Source: DDH964 sp963763205
Lineage (GTDB): Bacteria > Desulfobacterota > Desulfuromonadia > Desulfuromonadales > DDH964
Assembly: GCA_963763205.1 (NCBI GenBank)
Contig: CAVXNQ010000004.1
Location: 1 to 64,000, forward strand
Direction of reading: 5' to 3'
DNA length: 64,000 bases
Both the position numbers and the translations under genes were made by a program. The notes below the pieces were generated by a model. It was given only the letters and a program-made list of their open reading frames with translations. It was not told the origin of the DNA and did no database searches. This document shows positions 51,338-61,028 of the stretch, piece after piece (the first letter of the stretch is position 1; each line of letters opens with the position of its first letter).

Positions 51338-53518
51338 ATGTTCGAGCGCTGTCAGGACGTCTCCTGGATTGTCGCCGAGACTGCCGAGGTCGTTGCTGTT
51401 TACCGTGCTCCGGCCCCCCAACCCCTGCCTGGCGGGTTGGCCGATCTGCCGCCGGTGCAGGCCTTCGCGGTGGTCACCGGCAGCAACGGCCGTCAACAGG
51501 TGTTCGCGGCTTTGTACGTCAAGGAACTGAAGCAGGCGCTGATCTTTGCCGTCCGCGACCCGCAACAGCCCGAGGCTCCTCCGGATCCCCTCCTGCAGCG
51601 GGTCTTGACCCGCTTTGCCGCCGCCGGCATCCATCTCGACCCGGTCAATCTGAAGTACGGTGCGGCGATGCGCGAGGTCGTGGTGCGGGATATCCCGGTG
51701 CTGGCCTCGCCGGAGACTGCCGGGAAGGCCGCCGAGCAGCAGGCCGCGCTGGCGGCGGAGCTCCAGCGCCAGGCAGCAGCTTTAGAGGAGGAGCCGGAGG
51801 TCCAGGAAGGCGCGACCGAACTCTCGGCCAACTGCCGCGCCGCCCTCGATCTGGCCCACAAAGAGCGGCTGGCGCAGGCCCGGTCCGCCGTGCGCAGGCT
51901 CGAAGAGCAGCGCCGGTCAGACCTGGTGCTGGAGCGGATCAGCCGCGTCTTTGCCGGTTCTCCCGAAGGCGCTGCCGAGGACCCGGCGGAGGTTGGTTCC
52001 GTAGCGGCATGGCCGGACGATAGGGAGGTTGCTGCCGATGATCCGGAGGCTGCTGCCGATGATCTGGCGGTGGCCGAACAGGAAGTCGTCGAACTGGCCG
52101 CGGCGGCCCGCCAGGCGGCCGTGCTGCTGGCTGCCGAGCGGGCCGAACGCGAGCGGCTGGCCGCCGAGAAGAGCGATCTTGAACAACGGGCCGTAAGGCT
52201 GGCGGAGGCGGCGCGCCAGGCGGCCGGCAAGGCCCAGGCGGAACAGGCAGAGGTCGTCCGGCTCCAGGCCCGTCATGCCGAAGCCGAGTCGCTGGTGCGC
52301 AGGACGGCGGAGCGGGCCAATACTTTTCATCATGCCGAGCAGGCGGCCACCCGCGATAAGGAGCGCCTTGCCCGGGAAAAGGCCGCTGCCGAAGGGCGCG
52401 CGGCACAACTGGCCAGGGAGGTTGCCGCGGCTGCCGAATGCGCCGCTCGCGATCAGGCCGAGCGGGACCGGCTGGCGGGGGAGAAACTCCTTGCCGAAGA
52501 GGAAGCCGGCCGGCTGGCCGCGACCCTGCATCAGGTCGAGGCTCGCCTGGAGCAGGAGCGGTTGATCCGGGAACAGTTGGAGCGGGAAAAGGTCGAGGCG
52601 GAAATGCGCCTGGGGGCCCTCATGAAAATCGTTTGCCAGGCCGAGGAACGGGCCGCTGCAGGGGCGGCGGAACGGGAGCGGTTGGGTGTCGAGCGGGCAG
52701 CATGGGAGCGGTTGACGGCCGAGAAGGCGGATCTGGAAAGGCGCGCGGCGGAATTGGCCGAAACCGCCCGGAAAGCTGTCGAACAGGTGCGGCTCGAACG
52801 GCAGGCACGCCAGCGGCTCGCGGCCGAGAAGCTGGAGCGGGAGAGCCTGCTGGCCGACAAGGCCCGGCTTGAACAACAGGCGGTGCAGCTGGAACGGGTG
52901 GCCCGGATGGCGATCGACAAGGCCGAGCGGGAGCGGAGCGAGCGGGAGCTGCTGCTGGCGGCCAAGGCACGGGCAGAAGAAGGCCTCGTTGCCCTGCAGC
53001 GGCAGGCCGGCGCCCCCGCTGGGACCGCCGCTTCCGCTCCAGCGTTGGCGCCGGGTTCGCCCCTTCGCGGAGGGGAATCCAACCAGGGGCAACAGCGGCG
53101 GGCGCCGGTCCCGGGGGCCTTTTTCGTCGTCGACCTGGAACTGACCGGCCTCCCCTGCGATCCTCTGCGTGAGGTGCTCGAAGTCCAGCAGTCGATCAGC
53201 CTGAGCCAGCTCTCCCTGGAAGGGTTTCCCAACCAGTACACCTCCGCCTGGATCGTCGGTCTGCGCCAGGGCGATGAAGCGCTGGTGCGGGTGGTGTTTC
53301 GCCTTAACGACAGCCGGCGCATTCTGATCTATCGTCCGGCGCGTCAACCGCCCGGCACGGAAGGCTATGCCCTGGCGCGGCAGGAGGCCACGAAGTTCCT
53401 GCGCGTCGCCGGCCTGGAGATGGAGCGGATTCCCCTTGGCAAGACCCCCCATGAACGCAGCCGGTCGTTGGCGGGATTGCCGTTTTTCCTCCCGGCGGCG
53501 GACCGGGCCGCCGGCTGA
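51338..53518 (+). CDS. large coiled-coil protein controlled by the cGAMP riboswitch
   Basis: A 726-residue cytoplasmic protein (no signal or membrane helix). Residues about 1-130 form a folded domain (VSWIVAETAEVVAVYRAP, FAVVTGSNGRQQVFAALYVKELKQALIFAVRD, FAAAGIHLDPVNLKYGAAMREVVVRDIPVL). Residues about 130-570 are continuous Ala/Glu/Arg coiled coil with repeated 'AERERLAAEK' phrases. A C-terminal alpha/beta domain (VPGAFFVVDLELTGLPCDPLREVLEVQQSISLSQLSLEGFPNQYTSAWIV...) ends the protein. I do not recognise either end domain. The architecture suggests a scaffold or filament-like protein. ATG 51338 follows GGTGGAGAACTGCG. Confidence 0.8.
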   Translation: MFERCQDVSWIVAETAEVVAVYRAPAPQPLPGGLADLPPVQAFAVVTGSNGRQQVFAALYVKELKQALIFAVRDPQQPEAPPDPLLQRVLTRFAAAGIHLDPVNLKYGAAMREVVVRDIPVLASPETAGKAAEQQAALAAELQRQAAALEEEPEVQEGATELSANCRAALDLAHKERLAQARSAVRRLEEQRRSDLVLERISRVFAGSPEGAAEDPAEVGSVAAWPDDREVAADDPEAAADDLAVAEQEVVELAAAARQAAVLLAAERAERERLAAEKSDLEQRAVRLAEAARQAAGKAQAEQAEVVRLQARHAEAESLVRRTAERANTFHHAEQAATRDKERLAREKAAAEGRAAQLAREVAAAAECAARDQAERDRLAGEKLLAEEEAGRLAATLHQVEARLEQERLIREQLEREKVEAEMRLGALMKIVCQAEERAAAGAAERERLGVERAAWERLTAEKADLERRAAELAETARKAVEQVRLERQARQRLAAEKLERESLLADKARLEQQAVQLERVARMAIDKAERERSERELLLAAKARAEEGLVALQRQAGAPAGTAASAPALAPGSPLRGGESNQGQQRRAPVPGAFFVVDLELTGLPCDPLREVLEVQQSISLSQLSLEGFPNQYTSAWIVGLRQGDEALVRVVFRLNDSRRILIYRPARQPPGTEGYALARQEATKFLRVAGLEMERIPLGKTPHERSRSLAGLPFFLPAADRAAG

Positions 53519-53539
53519 TGAAGGGTGCCGGAGGAAGAT

Positions 53540-53582
53540 AGGCGCAACGAGGGGCCGGCACTACCGGCCCCTCGTTGCGCCT
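53540..53582. terminator. 19-bp perfect hairpin
   Basis: Perfect 19-bp arms (53540-53558 and 53564-53582; outer AGGCGCAACG / CGTTGCGCCT) with a CACTA loop. There is no T-tract, so it may act as a strong RNA end or barrier, not a classical terminator. Confidence 0.65.
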
Positions 53583-53760
53583 GGGGGGGGGATCGCCGAT
53601 CCGCCCGGCAACCCGGACCGAAGCTCAGCGGCGCGACGCTGCCCCGGGGTTGGCGCTGGGGCGGTTGGGCGGTCTATTGATCTGCCTTCCCGGACGTGCC
53701 ATGATGGCCTCTCGGCAGCGATCGGTGCCCGCATCCATCCGTTAGAGGAGATCTTGGCTC

Positions 53761-54450
53761 ATGCGTGTTTTTGTTTCTGTTGGCCTTGCCGCCCTGTTCC
53801 TGTTTGCAAGCATTTCCAGCGCCCTTGCCGCCCCGGATGAAGAAAGGGAAAGAGTCGAGCTGGCGGGGGTGATCCTCGACGAAATCATGCAGATTCCGGA
53901 AACAGGAATTCCCTCCAACCTGCTGGCCAACGCCGCCGGGATTGCCGTCATCCCCAACGTGCTCAAGGTCGGCCTGGTCGTGGGGGGGCGTTTCGGGCGT
54001 GGCGTGCTGGTATTGCGCAACGAGCAGGGGGGGTGGAGCAACCCGGTCTTCATCTCCCTCACCGGCGGGAGCTTCGGTTGGCAGATCGGCGCCCAGTCGA
54101 CCGATGTGATCCTGGTTTTCAAGAGCGAGCGCAGCATTGCCGGCATCCTGACCGGGAAATTCACCCTTGGTGCCGACGCTGCGGTGGCCGCCGGTCCGGT
54201 CGGACGCAACATGTCCGGAGCCGTCGATACCACCCTGCGCGCGGAGATCTATTCCTATTCCCGCAGCCGCGGGCTCTTTGCCGGGGTTTCGCTGGAGGGC
54301 TCGGTGCTGCAGATCGACACTGAGGCCAATGGCGCCTACTACGGCTCCGGCTATCGTTCCGCCCGTTCCGTCATCGACGGCAGCGTCGGCCGCGAAACGC
54401 CGGAGGTCGCCCGTCTCAAGGCCAAGCTGGCCCACTACGTTCCCCGCTGA
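53761..54450 (+). CDS. SYLF/YSC84-type lipid-binding protein
   Basis: A 229-residue exported protein: signal peptide (1-23, ISSALA), then a SYLF domain: LANAAGIAVIPNVLKVGLVVGGRFGRGVLVLRNEQGGWSNPVFISLTGGSFGWQIGAQSTDVILVFKSERSI, GKFTLGADAAVAAGPVGRN, and the SYSRSRGLFAGVSLEGSVLQIDTEANGAYYG signature. Bacterial SYLF proteins are periplasmic or lipid-associated, role unknown. It overlaps the convergent histidine kinase gene by 16 bases. Confidence 0.88.
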   Translation: MRVFVSVGLAALFLFASISSALAAPDEERERVELAGVILDEIMQIPETGIPSNLLANAAGIAVIPNVLKVGLVVGGRFGRGVLVLRNEQGGWSNPVFISLTGGSFGWQIGAQSTDVILVFKSERSIAGILTGKFTLGADAAVAAGPVGRNMSGAVDTTLRAEIYSYSRSRGLFAGVSLEGSVLQIDTEANGAYYGSGYRSARSVIDGSVGRETPEVARLKAKLAHYVPR

Positions 54451-56251
54451 AGACTCCTACCCTCCGGCGCCAGGGGGAGACGCAGGAAAAAGGTACTCCC
54501 CTCGCCCGGAGCGGACTCCACCCAGACCTGGCCGCGATGGGCATGGACGATCTCCTCCACCAGGGCGAGACCCAGGCCGGCGCCGGCCGGTTTTTCTTGC
54601 CCTTCCAGCCGGTAAAACCGCTCGAAGATCCGCTCCTGTTCGCCGGGGGGAATGCCGGGCCCCTGGTCCCGCACCCAGACTAAAACATGGTTGCCGTCGC
54701 GTTGCGCGCCGAGGACGACCGGGCTGCCCGCCGGGGAATACTTAACCGCATTGTCCAGCAGGTTCGCCACCGCCTCCTGCAGCTTGAACGTTTCGCCCTG
54801 CACCGGCGGCAGATCGGGAGTGCAGTCGATCTCGATCTGCCGTGGGGTCAGCAGGCTCCGGAAATGTTCCGCAGCCTCGAACAGTAACGGATAAAGCCAG
54901 ACCCGGCCGGGATTCAGCAGGCCGAAACCGGCCCGCAACCGCTGCAGGTTGAGCAGGTTGTCGATCAGGCGCTTGAGCCTCTCCCCTTCTTTCAGGATCA
55001 GCCCGAGATATTCCTGCCGCTGCTCGGCGGAGGTCGGGTTCTCCTGCATGAACTGGGCAAAACCCAGGACGGCGGTCAGCGGGGTGCGCATTTCGTGGCT
55101 GACCGCCGAGAACGCCTCTTCCCGGCTCTTTTCGAGTTTCCGCTGGTCGGTGACGTTGCGCAAAACTTCGACGCAGGCCACGATCCGTCCGGAAGCGTCG
55201 CGCAACGGGCTGGCGGTGATTTCCAGGTGGATGGGTTCCTCCCCCGGGGCCGTCGCCGGGGTGTACGGACGGCGGTGCATCTGGCCGTCGGCGAAGCATT
55301 TCAGGGCCTGGCAGTCCTCGCAGACCGTATCGCGGTGGGCATAGACCTGGTAACAGAATTCTCCCAGATGTTCTCCTCGCCTGCGGATCAGGATCTCGTT
55401 CTGATAAATGATCCGGAGATCCCGGTCCTGTACCGTGATGGCGTCGTCGGTCGCGGCGATGATCGCCTCGACCTTGTTCCGCTCCTCGATCAGGCGACCT
55501 TCAATCTGTTTCCGTTCGGTTATGTCGCGCGCCACGGAGACAATGAAGCGTTGCAGACCGGCCTGGGCGAGGGTCGCCTTGATCTCAACATCGAAAAAGG
55601 TGCCATCCTGGCGCCGATGCCGGGCCTCGAAAGTGGCGATATCCTGTTCCTCGAGGTGGCTGACCAGACCTTGCCAGTCCCGGGAGCTTGCAGGCGGTTC
55701 GGTAAGGTCTGCCGGTCCCATTTCCAGCAGAGCTTCCCGGCTGTAACCCAGGCTGCGGCAGGCCAGGTCGTTGACATAGAGGATTCTGCCGTTCTGGATA
55801 TGGTGGAAGAAGATCGCATCACTCAGGTTGTCGACGATGTTGCGAAAGACCGGCAGGTCTCTGACGAAGGTTTCCGGCCCAGGCCCTTCGCGAATGAAGG
55901 CCACCTTGGCGAAATTTCCGTCGGGCAGGGGGAGGGGGGTATTGGTGACATGGTACCAACGGCCGTCCAGTGGTCCTTGGAAAAAACCATTGCGTTGCTT
56001 GCCGGAAAAGACCTCCCGTGGGCACCATGGGCAGGCTTCTTCGCGGCCATGCAGGGCCTGGAAACAGAATTCGCCGGTCGCGTCGCGACCGAGGGCGTCG
56101 ATGAACCGCCGGTTCAGGTAGCGGATGCGCAAGTCGGGACCGGCGACGTAGATCAGCCCGTCCCAGGCCTCCAGGATGGCCTCGGGCAGTACCTGTTGCG
56201 GCAGGAATCGGTGTTGGCCGCTGCGGTTTTGTCTTGAATGTCCTCTGCCAT
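54435..56251 (-). CDS. PAS-domain sensor histidine kinase (N-terminal frameshift)
   Basis: About 605 residues from ATG 56251 if one missing base near 56206 is restored (QQVLPEAILEAWDGLIYVAGPDLRIRYLNRRF joins the frames); the open part starts at TTG 56132 (565 residues). Three PAS-like domains, two with Cys motifs that may bind a metal or cofactor (EACPWCPREVF; TVCEDCQALKCF). The HisKA H-box is SAVSHEMRTPLTAVLGF and the HATPase boxes are LLDNAVKYSP, VRDQGPGIPPGEQERIF and AGAGLGLALV. No membrane helices, so cytoplasmic sensing. No adjacent response regulator. Confidence 0.85.
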
Positions 56252-56412
56252 GTTCTTTATCCCTGCGGGGGAATCCAAGATTCCAATATTAACGGAGGTT
56301 GTCGGAAAAAGTCTCGCAAAGTCTTGAGCCACCTGTCATTTCTTCGATTTAATGCCGACGGGCGAACCTTTCCGGATATTTTTTCAGTTTACTCCCGGAA
56401 ACCCGATGCAGG

Positions 56413-57648
56413 CTAGAAAAAGTATTTCAGGAACAGCCCGCCGCTGTCGCCGCCACTGCCGAATTCGCTGCGCGGCACCGGCACCGGTAGCGGCAGCGGC
56501 GGCGAGGAGACGCGGCGCGGCGTCCGGCCGCGGCTGAAACTCCAGAAGACCTGGAGGGTGGCGTTATCGGAGAGGGAGAGATCGACCAGCGGGCGCAGCA
56601 GGAAGGAAGCCGTCGGCCAGGTTGGCGATGACCAGACCCTCGAGCTTGACCAGCGGATGGACCTCCCAGGAAGGACCGAGCAGCAGGTAGTGGCGGCCGG
56701 CCAGGAAGCTCAGGCCTTCCTGGAAGGAGGCGCTTTGGTAGGCGGCCGGATAGTCTTCGGGGTGCGCCGCGCCGGCGCCGTTGTAGAGGTATTCGGCGAG
56801 CAGGATCGGCCCGGCGTCGAAGCGGTACCAGGTCTCGACGGCGGCGATGGCGAAGTGGCGGTGCAGGTCGCCGCCGGGGAGCCCGGCGGCGGTGCCGCGG
56901 TAACCGGCGAATTCCCCCTTGAGGCCCAGGGGACCGAGGCTGCCGGCCAGGCCCAGGCCGAGGACCGGGCGGTGGCGCAGCTCGCCGCCGATGGCCAGCA
57001 CGATCGAGCTGGGCGATGTTCTCGGTAAAGGTCGCCAGGTAGCTGTTGTGGCGCGGCAGCGTCGCCGAAGACCGCGGTGCCCCCGAATTGGCCGCCGAGG
57101 CCGAAGTAGCGCACCAGGTGCAGGGCGTCGACGCCGGGGCGCACGTCGGTGTCGAGGGCGTCGGGCGGGAAGGGGGCGATGATGTCGAGGGGGGAGAAGA
57201 GGGCGATGCGGCCGAAGCCGAGGGCCTGGCGGCCGGCGCGCCATTCGGCGCCGAAGAGGGTGCCGGAGAGGTCGAGCCGGTCGACGTCCAGCCGGTCCGG
57301 CGGCGCTGCCGCCACGCCAGGCGTGGTCGAGGTCGAAGACGCGGTTCACCGAGTTGCGCGGGCAGGGGCAGGTAGCCCGGCCGGGTCGCTGAACAGGAGT
57401 TGGTCCTCCACCGAGGCCTCGAAATCGACCTCTTTGCCCAGCGGGCCGGTCAGGTCGAGGCGCGCCCGGTTGCTGCTTGCCGTGCCGGAGCCTTGGGGGC
57501 CGGCCGGCGGCGCGGCGAGGTAGAGATCGAGGCTCTTCAGGTAGCCGCCCAGACGCCAGTCGCTCCCGGCCGCAGGCGCCCGGGTCGGCAGAATCGCCGC
57601 CAGCAGCAGCGCGGCGCCAAGCAGGAGGCCATGACGTGCCGACTTCAT
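56413..57648 (-). CDS. outer-membrane beta-barrel protein of the LolCDE-like operon (six frameshifts)
   Basis: The signal peptide is clear (MKSARHGLLLGAALLLAAILPTRAPAAG). Joining frames gives a roughly 410-residue barrel: DWRLGGYLKSLDLYLAAP, VDFEASVEDQLLFSDPAG, LPRNSVNRVFDLDHAW, VDRLDLSGTLFGAEWRAGRQALGFGRIALFSPLDIIAPF, HLVRYFGLGGQFGGTAVFGD, AIGGELRHRPVLGLGL, AGPILLAEYLYNGAG, and a C-terminus LFLKYFF with terminal Phe typical of BAM substrates. Extra bases are inferred near 57378, 57360, 57320, 57058, 57012 and 56612; net +6 agrees with length 0 modulo 3. The start overlaps the ATPase stop by four bases. Confidence 0.72.
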
Positions 57649-58334
57649 GGCCGGGCCCGCTCATCCGCCTCTAGGTGGCCGTCGCGCAGGCGCACCACGC
57701 GCCGCGCCAGGGCGATCACCTGGGGATCGTGGGAGCTGAAGACGAAGGTGGTGCCGCGCTGCTCGTTGAGACTGCGCATCAGCTGCAGCAGCTCCTCGCT
57801 GGTGTGCGAGTCGAGGTTGGCGGTCGGCTCGTCGGCCAGCACCACCGCCGGCTGCGGGGCGATGGCCCGGGCGATGGCCACCCGCTGCTGCTGCCCCCCC
57901 GAGAGGTCGCTCGGCTGCCGGTCCTCCAGCCCGCCGATGCCGAGCTCATTGAAGAGCTCGGTCACCCGCGCCCGCCGCGCGGTCTTGTCGACCCCCTGCA
58001 GCATCAGGGTGAACTCGGCGTTCTCCGCCGCGGTCAGGACCGGGATCAGGTTGTAGGACTGGAAGATGAAGCCGATGCGGTGCAGCCGGAAGTCGGCCAG
58101 CGCCCGCGGGCTCTCCCGGCCTAGGTCGCGCCCGTCGATGGTGACGCGGCCGCGGGTCGGCACGTCGAGGCCGCCGATCAGGTTGAGGGCGGTGGTCTTG
58201 CCGCTCCCCGAGGGGCCGGCGAGGACCGTGAATTCACCCTCCTCGATCGCCAGGGTCAGGCCGTTCAGGGCCGTCACCTCGCGGTGGCCCAGGGGATAGA
58301 TCTTGGTCAAATCGTCCAGTTCGATGAGGGGCAT
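57645..58334 (-). CDS. ABC transporter ATPase, LolD/MacB family
   Basis: A 229-residue ATPase: Walker A GPSGSGKTT near residue 40, Q-loop FIFQSYNLIPVLTAAENAEF, signature LSGGQQQRVAIARAIA, Walker B AVVLADEPTANLDSHTSEELL, H-loop SSHDP. The tight MacB/LolD-type sequence goes with the two FtsX-like permeases upstream. It probably powers release of a lipid or lipoprotein from the inner membrane instead of import. In the same transcript as the genes from 61784 to 56413. Confidence 0.93.
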   Translation of the reverse strand: MPLIELDDLTKIYPLGHREVTALNGLTLAIEEGEFTVLAGPSGSGKTTALNLIGGLDVPTRGRVTIDGRDLGRESPRALADFRLHRIGFIFQSYNLIPVLTAAENAEFTLMLQGVDKTARRARVTELFNELGIGGLEDRQPSDLSGGQQQRVAIARAIAPQPAVVLADEPTANLDSHTSEELLQLMRSLNEQRGTTFVFSSHDPQVIALARRVVRLRDGHLEADERARP

Positions 58335-58374
58335 GGGAAACTTCCGGCTAAGGGCTCAAGGTTCAAGGCCGATC

Positions 58375-58466
58375 ATAACTCCCCCGACCCCCTCTTGTCT
58401 CAAGAGGGGGGACGAGTTCGCGCTTTTCTCCTCCCCTTGAAGTAAGGGGAGGTCGGGAGGGGTTAT
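58375..58466. repeat. dispersed inverted repeat inside the export operon
   Basis: ATAACTCCCCCGACCCCCTC at the left and GGGGAGGTCGGGAGGGGTTAT-like sequence at the right form an imperfect inverted repeat, with inner CTCTTGTCTCAAGAG and CCCCTTGAAGTAAGGGG hairpins. It is an intergenic repeat between the ATPase and the permease genes. Confidence 0.75.
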
Positions 58467-58475
58467 GCTTCGATC

Positions 58476-59709
58476 TCAATAATGCCGCATCGCCTCCACC
58501 GGGCTGATGCGGGCCGCCTTGACGGCCGGGTAAAGGGAGGCCAGCAGGGCCAGGCCGACGACGTAGAGGGCGATGCGCACCATCCAGGCGATGTCCCAGG
58601 TGGCGCGCAGGACCGGCTCGAAGACCACGCCGCCGAACTCCATGGCATCGGGGATGATAGTTGCGCAGGTCGATGCCGACGTCGACCAGGTACCAGGTCA
58701 GCAGGCTGCCGAGCAGGCTGCCGACCACCAGCGCCGCCAGACCCAGCAGCAGCGCCTCGGCCAGCACCAGCCGCCGCAGCCGTCCCGGGCTGGCGCCGAC
58801 CGCCAGGATCACGCCGAACTCGCGGATGCGCTCCATCACCGACATCAGCAGGGTATTGACCACGCCGATGGTGACGATCAGCAGGATGACGACGAAGATG
58901 AACTGCTGGCTCGAATAGTCGAGGCGGATGGCGTTGGCCAGGTTCGGCATCGCCTGCTGCCAGGAGAGGGCGTGCAGCTGCGGCCGGCCGGCGACGATCC
59001 CGGCGATTTGCGGCAGGGTGGCGGCCTCGGCCGCGGCGCGTTTCAGGATCACCGCCAGCTCCTGGACCTGCCCGGGGATGCCGGCCATCGCCGCGGCCCG
59101 CTGCCGGCCGACCATCACCAGCGAGCGGTCGAAGTCGCGGATGCCGGTCTTGACCACCCCGCGGATGCGGAACAGCTCGCTGGCGAGCTCGCCGTCACGG
59201 TTCTGGACGGTGACCACGAACTTGTCCCCCAGCCCCAGTTTCAGCTCCTGCATCAGTTTGCTGCCGAGCAGCGCGTCGCGGCCGTCCGCCGAGCGCAGCA
59301 TCTGCTCCTTCGGCTGGTGGCGCAAAAAGGGGTTGACGGCCAGCTCGGCCGCGGGGTCGACGCCGGTCAGCAGGATGCCGCGGCTCTCCCGGCTCGACTG
59401 GGCGAGCCCCGGCAGGTAGACCCGGGGCAGCACCGCCTGGACCGCGGGGAGAGCGGCGATCTTTTGCGGCAGGTCGTCGGCGGCGAAGGAGAGCTTCTCG
59501 TTGCGGCTTTGCGCATAGTCGCCGCGATAGACGGCGATGTGTCCCGAACCGGCGCGCACCCCGGAATCGACCATCCGCGCATAGACGCCGAAGGAGAGGT
59601 TGTGGAACCCCTGGACCAGCATCAGGCTGAGGCTGAGGGCCGCCAGGGTGATCAGCGTCCGCCGCCGGTTGCGCCAGAGGTTCTTCCAGGCTAAAGAGAA
59701 AAGGTCCAT
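58476..59709 (-). CDS. FtsX-like ABC permease 2 (one frameshift)
   Basis: About 411 residues: LAWKNLWRNRRRTLITLAALSLSLMLVQGFHNLSFGVY (cytoplasmic entry and helix 1), a large periplasmic MacB-PCD domain (DSGVRAGSGHIAVYRGDYAQ, GILLTGVDPAAELAV), then helices FIFVVILLIVTIGVVNTLLMSVMERIREFGVILAVGASPGRLRRLVLAEALLLG and a C-terminal helix ending LASLYPAVKAARISPVEAMRHY. One extra base near 58656 (ACTATCATCCCC) breaks IPDAMEFGGVVFEPV; the length is 1 modulo 3. Confidence 0.88.
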
Positions 59710-59710
59710 A

Positions 59711-59800
59711 ATGCGAGTCCAGGGTCGCGGGTCCCAGGTCCCAGGTCCAAAGTCCTAGGACCCAGGTTCAAATTTTGCCAATTCAAAACTCAAAACTTCT
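59711..59800. repeat. heptad array between the permease genes
   Basis: Minus-strand units TGGGACC, TGGGACC and related GGACCTGGGACC..., then CAAAACT-type units (AATTCAAAACTCAAAACTT on the plus strand). It merges the CG-rich and AT-rich forms of the heptad family in one spacer. Confidence 0.75.
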
Positions 59801-59801
59801 T

Positions 59802-61026
59802 TTACTCTTCCCTAAGCGCTTCCACCGGTCGCAACTTCGCCGCCCGGTTGGCCGGCAGAAAACCCGCCAGCAGGCAGACGACCAGCAACAGCACCGCCGG
59901 CAGCACCACGTTGGAGGTTTCCAGCACCGCGTGCAGGCGCGGCGGCAGGGTGCCGCCGGCGTAGGTGATGGGGGTTATGCTGCCGGATAGGTCGATGCCG
60001 TGACGGGCCATGTAGAGGCTCAAGAGCAGCCCCAGGCCGACCCCGGCGACCAGCGAGCAGAGGCCCATGGCCAGAGTCTCCAAAAGGACCAGCAGGCGGA
60101 TCCGCCAGGGGCGCATGCCGATCGCCATCAGCACGCCGAACTCGCGGGTGCGCTCCATCACCGACATGAAGAAGGTATTGAGGATCCCCAGGCCGGTGGC
60201 GAAGTAGAGGATGAGGACGATGATCATCCGCGAGACGTCGAAGCTGGCGATCGCCTCGCGCATCTCCGGCAGCAGCGATTCCCAGCCGACGGCGGTGAGG
60301 TGGTCGGGGAGGGTGGGGGTGAGTGCGGCGGCGATCCTTGCCGCCTGCAAGGGCTCCTTGAGACGCACCGCCACCTCGTGGATCTGGCCGGGGAGGACCA
60401 TCAGCCGCTGCAGCCAGGGGAGGTCGACCAGCACCAGGCCGTTGTCGTGGCCGGTGTCGCCGGTGGCGAAGACGCCGCGCACGGTGAGCAGGTCGTTGCC
60501 GATGGAGCCGTCCGCCGCCTGGGTGACGACCACCAGCTCGTCCCCCGGACTGCACCCCGAGCTTGGCCGCCAGGCCGCGGCCGAGCAGCGCCCCGGCGTC
60601 GGCGCCCGGCGCCAGATAGCTGCCGGCGACCAGGTGGGCTGCGAGGTTGGTCACCTGCCGTTCCTCGGCGGGGACGACGCCGAGCAGTTCGGCCGGGTAG
60701 GTGTTCTGGCCGCGGGAGACCAGGCCGAAGGCGCGCAGCCGCGGCGAGGCGCCGAGCACCCCGGGGCTCTGGCGCAGGTGGCCGAGCAGGTCGCCTTCCG
60801 GGACGAAGGCGTCGAACAGGTCGTGATCGTCCAGGTAACCGGCGCGGGAGACGACCAGGTGGCCGTAGTACTGCTCGGTGGCCGAGGAGAGGATGTCGGC
60901 GAGCATTCCGGAGAAGACCCCGAGGGCCAGGATCAAGAGCGACGAGGAGACGACCATCGCCGAGAGGGTCAGGAGCGAGCGGCGGCGGTTGCGCCAGATA
61001 TTGCGCAGGGCGAGACGCAGCAGCAC
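59802..61026 (-). CDS. FtsX-like ABC permease 1 (one frameshift)
   Basis: About 408 residues from GTG 61026: LRLALRNIWRNRRRSLLTLSAMVVSSSLLILALGVFSGM, a periplasmic domain (YGHLVVSRAGYLDDHDLFDAFVPEGDLL, GLVSRGQNTYPAELLGVVP), then GDELVVVTQAADGSIGNDLLTVRGVFATGDTGHDNGLVLVDLPWLQRLM and helices YFATGLGILNTFFMSVMERTREFGVLMAIGMRPWRIRLLVLLETLAMG; the end is RAAKLRPVEALREE. One extra T near 60551 splits it; the length is 1 modulo 3. It starts three bases after the LolA-like gene. Confidence 0.87.
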
Positions 61027-61028
61027 GG

